A stretch of 64,000 bases of DNA. Source: Herminiimonas sp. (GTDB lineage: Bacteria > Pseudomonadota > Gammaproteobacteria > Burkholderiales > Burkholderiaceae). Position numbers and translations under genes: made by a program. The stretch lies in NCBI RefSeq assembly GCF_030655415.1, contig NZ_JAURVN010000015.1, positions 400,357 to 464,356 of the forward strand, read 5' to 3'. The stretch's first letter is position 1. Every line of letters begins with the position of its first letter. The notes beneath the pieces were generated by a model. It saw only the letters and a program-made list of their open reading frames with translations. It did no database searches and was not told the origin of the DNA. Positions 59,124 through 64,000 of the stretch are shown here, piece after piece.

Positions 59124-59453
59124 TTAGTTACCGACAGTCACGTATATGTGACAGGATTGTTTAGAGATACGATCACCCCGGCCTTTAGCGCGTGCTGTGA
59201 AGCGCTTCAGGATCGGGCCCTTTTCGACATAGATCGTTTTCACGAACAATTCGTCGATATCTGCGCCGTCATTGTGTTCGGCATTCGCGATTGCGGATTC
59301 CAGAACACGTTTGATGATCGCAGCACCTTTTTTAGGGCTGAACTGCAGAAGATGCAGAGCGGCGTCAACTTTCTTGCCGCGGATTTGATCCGCAACGAGA
59401 CGACCCTTCTGATCCGACAGGCGCACGCCTTTGAGGATAGCTTTAGTTTCCAT
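59124..59453 (-). CDS. rplV: 50S ribosomal protein L22
   Basis: A 109-residue protein with the tunnel-lining beta hairpin ([20 protein letters not shown]). The start overlaps the rpsS stop by one base. Confidence 0.97.
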   Translation of the reverse strand: METKAILKGVRLSDQKGRLVADQIRGKKVDAALHLLQFSPKKGAAIIKRVLESAIANAEHNDGADIDELFVKTIYVEKGPILKRFTARAKGRGDRISKQSCHIYVTVGN

Positions 59454-59728
59454 TATTTCTTAGCCTTCTTGTCAGCAGCGTGGCCCTTGAACGTACGGGT
59501 CAGCGCGAATTCGCCAAGCTTGTGACCAACCATGTTTTCCGACACATAAACAGGCACGTGTTGCTTGCCGTTATGTACCGCGATCGTCAAGCCGATAAAG
59601 TCAGGCATGACTGTCGAACGACGGGACCAGGTTTTGATTGGCTTTTTGTCTTTGTTCGCTTGCGCGGCTTCGACTTTTTTCACCAGATGGGCGTCGCAAA
59701 ACGGCCCTTTTTTTAATGAACGTGTCAT
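59453..59728 (-). CDS. rpsS: 30S ribosomal protein S19
   Basis: A 91-residue head protein. [20 protein letters not shown] and [20 protein letters not shown] are hallmarks. It lies 9 bp after rplB. Confidence 0.97.
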   Translation of the reverse strand: MTRSLKKGPFCDAHLVKKVEAAQANKDKKPIKTWSRRSTVMPDFIGLTIAVHNGKQHVPVYVSENMVGHKLGEFALTRTFKGHAADKKAKK

Positions 59729-59737
59729 GTCTTATCC

Positions 59738-60565
59738 TTATTTCTTACCGCGGCGCGAGACGATCATAGAAGTCGTGCGCTTGTTGCGACGCGTCTTCTT
59801 ACCTTTAGTCTGCTGGCCCCATGGTGATACTGGATGACGACCTGCTGCCGTTTTGCCTTCACCACCACCGTGTGGGTGATCGACCGGGTTCATGACCACA
59901 CCGCGAACGGTAGGACGAACACCACGCCAGCGCATCGCACCTGCTTTACCGATTTTACGCAAGCTGTGTTCGGCATTGCCGACTTCACCTACGGTTGCAC
60001 GGCATTCAACGTGGATACGACGAACTTCGCCAGAGCGCAAACGAACTTGAGCGTAAGTACCTTCACGTGCCATCAACACAACGCCAGCGCCGGCTGTACG
60101 TGCAATTTGAGCACCTTTGCCTGGCAACATTTCGACGCAATGCATGATAGTACCGACAGGGATATTACGGATAGGCAAGCAGTTACCCGATTTGATCGGC
60201 GCTTCCGAACCATTCATCACTTGATCGCCAACGGCCATGCCTTTGGTTGCAATGATGTATTGACGCTCACCATCCGCATACAACACCAACGCGATGTTTG
60301 CCGTGCGGTTTGGATCGTATTCAATACGTTCCACTTTCGCAGGGATAGCATCTTTAGTGCGTTTGAAGTCGATAACACGGTAATGCTGCTTGTGACCACC
60401 ACCGATATGACGGGTAGTGATGTGACCGTTGTTGTTACGGCCAGCAGTTTTCGATTTCTTTTCGATCAGGCCTGCGAATGGGCGGCCTTTGTACAGGTCG
60501 GCATTGACGACCTTGACCATACCGCGACGACCAGGCGAGGTCGGCTTGACTTTAACGAGTGCCAT
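59738..60565 (-). CDS. rplB: 50S ribosomal protein L2
   Basis: A 275-residue core protein near the peptidyl transferase centre. [20 protein letters not shown] and the conserved loop [14 protein letters not shown] (with the functionally key His) are present. The start overlaps the rplW stop by one base. Confidence 0.98.
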   Translation of the reverse strand: MALVKVKPTSPGRRGMVKVVNADLYKGRPFAGLIEKKSKTAGRNNNGHITTRHIGGGHKQHYRVIDFKRTKDAIPAKVERIEYDPNRTANIALVLYADGERQYIIATKGMAVGDQVMNGSEAPIKSGNCLPIRNIPVGTIMHCVEMLPGKGAQIARTAGAGVVLMAREGTYAQVRLRSGEVRRIHVECRATVGEVGNAEHSLRKIGKAGAMRWRGVRPTVRGVVMNPVDHPHGGGEGKTAAGRHPVSPWGQQTKGKKTRRNKRTTSMIVSRRGKK

Positions 60566-60882
60566 TATTTAGCCTCCTCGGTGAAGTTGATTTCTTGACC
60601 AGGCTTCAGGCAGACAAACGCACGACGTGTGTGATTGCGACGACCATTGAAGCGACCTGAACGTTTTTGCTTACCTTGACGATTGGCAACTTGAACAGAT
60701 TCAACTTGAACCTTGAACAGCAACTCAACCGCAGCCTTGATTTCAAGCTTGGTAGCGTCCGGCATTACGAGGAAAACGACTTGTTCGTTTTTTTCAGCAA
60801 CGAAAGTTGCCTTCTCGGAAATGACTGGCGCCAACAATACTTTCATCAAGCGTTCTTCACTATGTTTCAGAATCGCGCTCAT
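60565..60882 (-). CDS. rplW: 50S ribosomal protein L23
   Basis: A 105-residue exit-tunnel protein, docking site of trigger factor and [21 protein letters not shown] is diagnostic. The ATG at 60882 overlaps the rplD stop (ATGA) with GAGGAG upstream; an internal ATG at codon 13 is closer to the E. coli start. Confidence 0.95.
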   Translation of the reverse strand: MSAILKHSEERLMKVLLAPVISEKATFVAEKNEQVVFLVMPDATKLEIKAAVELLFKVQVESVQVANRQGKQKRSGRFNGRRNHTRRAFVCLKPGQEINFTEEAK

Positions 60883-61499
60883 GCCAGCATCTCCTCAATC
60901 TTGGCCAACGCCAATTTCGTGATCAGGATCTTCTTGTAGAAGACCAACGAAACTGGATCAGCATGACGTGGCTCGCAAATCAGCACGTTAGGCAGATTGC
61001 GCGATGCCAACAACAGGTTTTCATCCAGGCTATCAGTAATGACAAGCACGGAATCCAGACCCATATCTTTCAATTTTTGCGACAAGAGCTTGGTCTTTGG
61101 CGCATCAACTGACAGGCTTTCGATTACGGAGAGACGACCTTCGCGAGCCAACTGCGAGAGGATCGAGCAGAGACCTGCGCGATACATCTTTTTGTTAACT
61201 TTGTGCGAGAAGTTTTCATCAGGCGAGTTCGGGAAAATCCGACCGCCGCCGCGCCACAAAGGCGATGACGACATACCAGCACGAGCACGGCCCGTACCTT
61301 TTTGACGCCAAGGTTTTTTGGTGGTGTGATGAACTTCTTCACGATCTTTTTGTTTGCGATTACCGCTGCGTGCGTTGGCTTGATAGGCAACGACGACTTG
61401 GTGAATCAGCGCTTCGTTGTAGTCGCGACCGAAAATAGTATCCGGCGCAGCAACGTTCGAAGACGATTGACCTTGGTCATTCAGGAGCTTGAGTTCCAT
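60879..61499 (-). CDS. rplD: 50S ribosomal protein L4
   Basis: A 206-residue protein with a tunnel-reaching loop ([20 protein letters not shown]). In E. coli L4 represses the S10 operon. It lies 3 bp after rplC and overlaps rplW by 4 bp. Confidence 0.97.
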   Translation of the reverse strand: MELKLLNDQGQSSSNVAAPDTIFGRDYNEALIHQVVVAYQANARSGNRKQKDREEVHHTTKKPWRQKGTGRARAGMSSSPLWRGGGRIFPNSPDENFSHKVNKKMYRAGLCSILSQLAREGRLSVIESLSVDAPKTKLLSQKLKDMGLDSVLVITDSLDENLLLASRNLPNVLICEPRHADPVSLVFYKKILITKLALAKIEEMLA

Positions 61500-61502
61500 G
61501 AA

Positions 61503-62177
61503 TTAAGCCCCCTTCTTTGCTTTGGTTTTAATAGCCGGCGAGACAATCACCTGACCATTTTTCGCACCAGGAATCGCACCCTTAACCAGCAACAGCTGGC
61601 GATCAGCATCAATACGAGCGATCTCAAGGTTTTGAATTGTGCGATTCACGTCACCCAAGTGACCAGTCATGCGCTTACCAGGAAAAACGCGACCTGGATC
61701 TTGCGCCATACCGATGGAGCCTGGGACATTATGCGAACGTGAGTTACCGTGGGTTGCACGACCAGAAGAGAAGTGATAACGCTTGATAACACCAGCGTAA
61801 CCCTTACCGATAGTCACGCCTTGCACGTCTACTTTTTGACCGACTTCGAACAGACTGGCAGCGATAACATCGCCGACCTTCAATTCGGAAGCAGCAGTAG
61901 CAGCAATACGGAATTCTTTGAGGACGGTACCGGCTTCAACACCTGCTTTGGCATGATGGCCAGCAGAAGCTTTATTTACACGAGAAGCACGGCGGCTACC
62001 GAAAGCAACTTGGACAGCCGAATAACCATCGACGTCAGGCGTTTTGATTTGCGTCACACGATTGTTTGAAACGTCAACCACGGTAACAGGAATCGAATCC
62101 CCATCATCCGTGAAAATACGCATCATACCAACCTTGCGACCAAGCAGGCCTTGGCCTTTATCTTGGTTTTGGTTCAT
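61503..62177 (-). CDS. rplC: 50S ribosomal protein L3
   Basis: A 224-residue assembly-initiator protein with a loop near the peptidyl transferase centre. [19 protein letters not shown] and the region [20 protein letters not shown] are typical. It follows a 207 bp gap with a strong promoter, so S10 genes from rplC on can be expressed apart from rpsJ. Confidence 0.97.
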   Translation of the reverse strand: MNQNQDKGQGLLGRKVGMMRIFTDDGDSIPVTVVDVSNNRVTQIKTPDVDGYSAVQVAFGSRRASRVNKASAGHHAKAGVEAGTVLKEFRIAATAASELKVGDVIAASLFEVGQKVDVQGVTIGKGYAGVIKRYHFSSGRATHGNSRSHNVPGSIGMAQDPGRVFPGKRMTGHLGDVNRTIQNLEIARIDADRQLLLVKGAIPGAKNGQVIVSPAIKTKAKKGA

Positions 62178-62281
62178 TTTTTCTCCATTCCCACCTACGA
62201 TTGGGCGGGGCTGATATATAAAACAACTTAAACTACGAATTTGATGAGAATTCCAATTGGGAATCCTCAGCGAAGCCCGAG

Positions 62282-62310
62282 ATTATAACCGGTGAACAGC
62301 CCTTCCACAA
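62282..62310 (-). promoter_or_regulatory. Promoter between rpsJ and rplC
   Basis: TTGTGG (62305-62310), 17 bp spacer, perfect TATAAT (62282-62287) on the minus strand. The RNA would have a leader of about 98 nt before rplC. Confidence 0.65.
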
Positions 62311-62346
62311 CATCTAAATGCGTGAATTGTTGTTCCCCAGCGTATA

Positions 62347-62372
62347 AATGCGGGACATTTCTGCCCCGCATT
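62347..62372 (-). terminator. Hairpin after rpsJ
   Basis: An 8 bp stem (62347-62354, 62365-62372) 12 bp after the rpsJ stop, with only a short T/A run following. It may be a weak terminator or an mRNA 3'-end structure. Confidence 0.5.
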
Positions 62373-62384
62373 ATCAAAAACAAA

Positions 62385-62717
62385 TTATTGCAGTTTGATT
62401 TCTACATCAACGCCAGCAGGCAAATCCAGTTTCATCAATGCATCAACTGTTTTATCTGTAGGATCAACGATGTCCATCAAGCGAACGTGCGTACGAATTT
62501 CGAACTGATCGCGCGATGTTTTGTTGACGTGCGGCGAACGCAAAACGTCAAAACGCTGAATACGTGTTGGCAATGGAACCGGGCCTTTTACAACCGCGCC
62601 AGTGCGTTTTGCTGTTTCAACGATTTCGAGTGCCGATTGATCGATCAAACGATAGTCGAATGCTTTCAGACGAATACGGATCTTTTGGTTTGGAGCTGAT
62701 TTCGGTGCTGTAGACAT
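62385..62717 (-). CDS. rpsJ: 30S ribosomal protein S10
   Basis: A 110-residue protein, slightly longer than the usual 103 because of a Ser/Pro/Lys N-terminal arm. [20 protein letters not shown] and [20 protein letters not shown] are hallmarks. S10 also acts as NusE in antitermination. The ATG at 62717 has AAGGA seven bases upstream. Confidence 0.97.
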   Translation of the reverse strand: MSTAPKSAPNQKIRIRLKAFDYRLIDQSALEIVETAKRTGAVVKGPVPLPTRIQRFDVLRSPHVNKTSRDQFEIRTHVRLMDIVDPTDKTVDALMKLDLPAGVDVEIKLQ

Positions 62718-62739
62718 GTTCATTCCTTAAAAGAGCGAA

Positions 62740-62763
62740 CCGCGAGTGAGTGAACACTCGCGG
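62740..62763 (-). repeat. Hairpin between tuf and rpsJ
   Basis: A perfect 9 bp GC-rich stem (62740-62748, 62755-62763) with a 6 nt loop, 43 bp after the tuf stop and followed by TTCGCTCTTTT on the minus strand. Confidence 0.6.
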
Positions 62764-62806
62764 CGATAGTAAATGGCGTTATGCCAAATCGTTTATTGCT
62801 TACTGA

Positions 62807-63997
62807 TTACTCAATAATTTTAGCAACAACACCGGCGCCGACGGTACGACCGCCTTCGCGAATCGCGAAGCGCAGACCTTCTTCCATCGCGATCGGGTTG
62901 ATCAACATCACGGTAATCGAGACGTTGTCGCCTGGCATAACCATTTCTTTGTCTTTCGGCAACTCGATCGAACCAGTTACGTCCGTTGTACGGAAGTAGA
63001 ACTGTGGACGGTAGTTGTTGAAGAATGGTGTATGACGGCCGCCTTCATCTTTCGACAGAACGTAGATTTCGCCTGTGAAATGTTTGTGCGGTTTGATCGA
63101 GCCTGGTTTTGCCAGAACTTGACCACGTTCTACGTCTTCACGCTTGGTGCCGCGCAACAGTACGCCGACGTTGTCGCCTGCTTGACCTTGGTCGAGCAAT
63201 TTACGGAACATTTCAACGCCGGTGCAAGTAGTTACTTGGGTGTCGCGAATACCAACGATTTCCAGTGCTTCACCAACTTTGACGATACCGCGTTCGATAC
63301 GACCGGTAACAACTGTACCGCGACCTGAGATCGAGAATACGTCTTCTACTGGCAACAGGAAGGCGCCGTCTACTGCGCGTTCTGGTGTTGGGATGTAGGT
63401 GTCGAGTGCATCAGCCAGCGCCATGATGGCTTGCTCGCCCAATGGACCGGTGTCGCCTTCGAGTGCCAACTTGGCCGAACCTTTGATGATAGGCAAGTCG
63501 TCGCCTGGGAATTCGTATTTCGAAAGTAATTCACGTACTTCCATTTCAACGAGTTCCAGCAGTTCTTCGTCATCAACCATGTCGCATTTGTTGAGGAAGA
63601 CGATAACGTACGGCACACCAACTTGGCGCGCGAGCAAGATGTGCTCACGGGTTTGTGGCATTGGGCCGTCTGCTGCTGAGCAAACCAGGATCGCGCCGTC
63701 CATTTGGGCTGCGCCGGTGATCATGTTTTTAACATAATCAGCATGGCCTGGGCAGTCAACGTGCGCATAGTGGCGCGCTGCTGTTTCGTACTCAACGTGT
63801 GCTGTGTTGATGGTGATGCCGCGTGCTTTTTCTTCTGGTGCTGCGTCAATTTGATCGTACGCTTTTGCTTCGCCACCAAATTTTTTCGACAATACTGTCG
63901 CAATCGCTGCTGTCAGTGTGGTCTTGCCGTGATCGACGTGACCAATCGTGCCGACGTTGACGTGCGGCTTGGTCCGCTCGAATTTGCCTTTTGCCAT
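62807..63997 (-). CDS. tuf: Translation elongation factor Tu
   Basis: A complete 396-residue EF-Tu; the start lies three bases from the window edge. GTP motifs GHVDHGKTT (19-27), [10 protein letters not shown] (G3) and NKCD (G4) are present, followed by two beta-barrel domains. It delivers aminoacyl-tRNA to the ribosome. It heads the S10 cluster here (tuf-rpsJ-rplC), which implies fusA and the str operon lie just beyond the edge. Many betaproteobacteria carry a second copy elsewhere. Confidence 0.98.
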   Translation of the reverse strand: MAKGKFERTKPHVNVGTIGHVDHGKTTLTAAIATVLSKKFGGEAKAYDQIDAAPEEKARGITINTAHVEYETAARHYAHVDCPGHADYVKNMITGAAQMDGAILVCSAADGPMPQTREHILLARQVGVPYVIVFLNKCDMVDDEELLELVEMEVRELLSKYEFPGDDLPIIKGSAKLALEGDTGPLGEQAIMALADALDTYIPTPERAVDGAFLLPVEDVFSISGRGTVVTGRIERGIVKVGEALEIVGIRDTQVTTCTGVEMFRKLLDQGQAGDNVGVLLRGTKREDVERGQVLAKPGSIKPHKHFTGEIYVLSKDEGGRHTPFFNNYRPQFYFRTTDVTGSIELPKDKEMVMPGDNVSITVMLINPIAMEEGLRFAIREGGRTVGAGVVAKIIE

Positions 63998-64000
63998 TTT

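Noticed and set aside
59834..60598. A 254-codon open frame on the plus strand opposite rplB
   Set aside because: It lies antisense to a certain ribosomal gene and has the Cys/Thr/Phe-rich composition of a mirror frame; no ribosome-binding site or family resemblance.

Overview
The window is a continuous chromosomal segment from a betaproteobacterium, very probably order Burkholderiales and most like Oxalobacteraceae (Herminiimonas/Janthinobacterium type). This rests on protein family resemblance and gene order (kdsD-kdsC-lptCAB-rpoN-hpf, mrcA/pilMNOPQ-aroKB-dgt, ResB/CcsB system II cytochrome c maturation, rplQ-cutA-dsbD) and on a structured RNA element upstream of hemB; no taxonomic computation was possible. 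No rRNA, tRNA, insertion sequence, integrase, phage gene or CRISPR array was seen. The segment is core housekeeping and cell-envelope DNA.

Layout. 1-247 holds the end of uvrA. 315-6967 (minus) carries an AEC-family permease, a three-gene operon (HAD-UbiA fusion, small 4-TM SMR-like protein, family 39/83 glycosyltransferase) that looks like a polyprenyl-phosphate-sugar synthesis, flipping and transfer unit, and a Kef-type antiporter. 7094-12568 (plus) is the LPS/KDO and Lpt export operon followed by rpoN and hpf. 12690-21497 (minus) is a minor-pilin operon, pilE-fimT-pilV-pilW-pilX-pilY1, followed by a TonB C-domain protein. 21657-25709 has a hydroxyisobutyryl-CoA hydrolase, dgt and a fused aroK-aroB gene. 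25772-30782 (minus) is pilMNOPQ, divergent from mrcA. 33547-35442 has cyaY, lptM and lysA. 35483-41492 (minus) has msrPQ, ccsB, resB and a dihaem cytochrome c4. 41651-44847 (plus) has engB, a structured RNA region, hemB and a CorA-like transporter. 44935-47877 (minus) has a 1-Cys peroxiredoxin, dsbD and cutA. 48083-63997 (minus) is the tuf-S10-spc-alpha ribosomal protein cluster, with 29 genes from tuf to rplQ including secY, infA, rpoA and the 37-codon rpmJ.

How the genes work together. Two outer-membrane systems dominate. KDO synthesis and Lpt genes, plus lptM, serve LPS export. The two pil operons give the type IV pilus alignment complex and secretin (PilMNOPQ) and the tip/priming complex (minor pilins and PilY1). 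The redox block (ResB/CcsB, cytochrome c4, DsbD, MsrPQ) handles periplasmic thiols and haem proteins.

Non-coding highlights. The engB-hemB gap is a compact structured region with a canonical terminator at each end, pointing in opposite directions. It matches my memory of a Burkholderiales motif called hemB/anti-hemB. The five longest gaps in the ribosomal cluster, and the 89 bp gap between tuf and rpsJ, each hold a strong hairpin. Two of these hairpins carry U-tracts that look like internal terminators in the alpha operon, and a good sigma70-type promoter lies between rpsJ and rplC.
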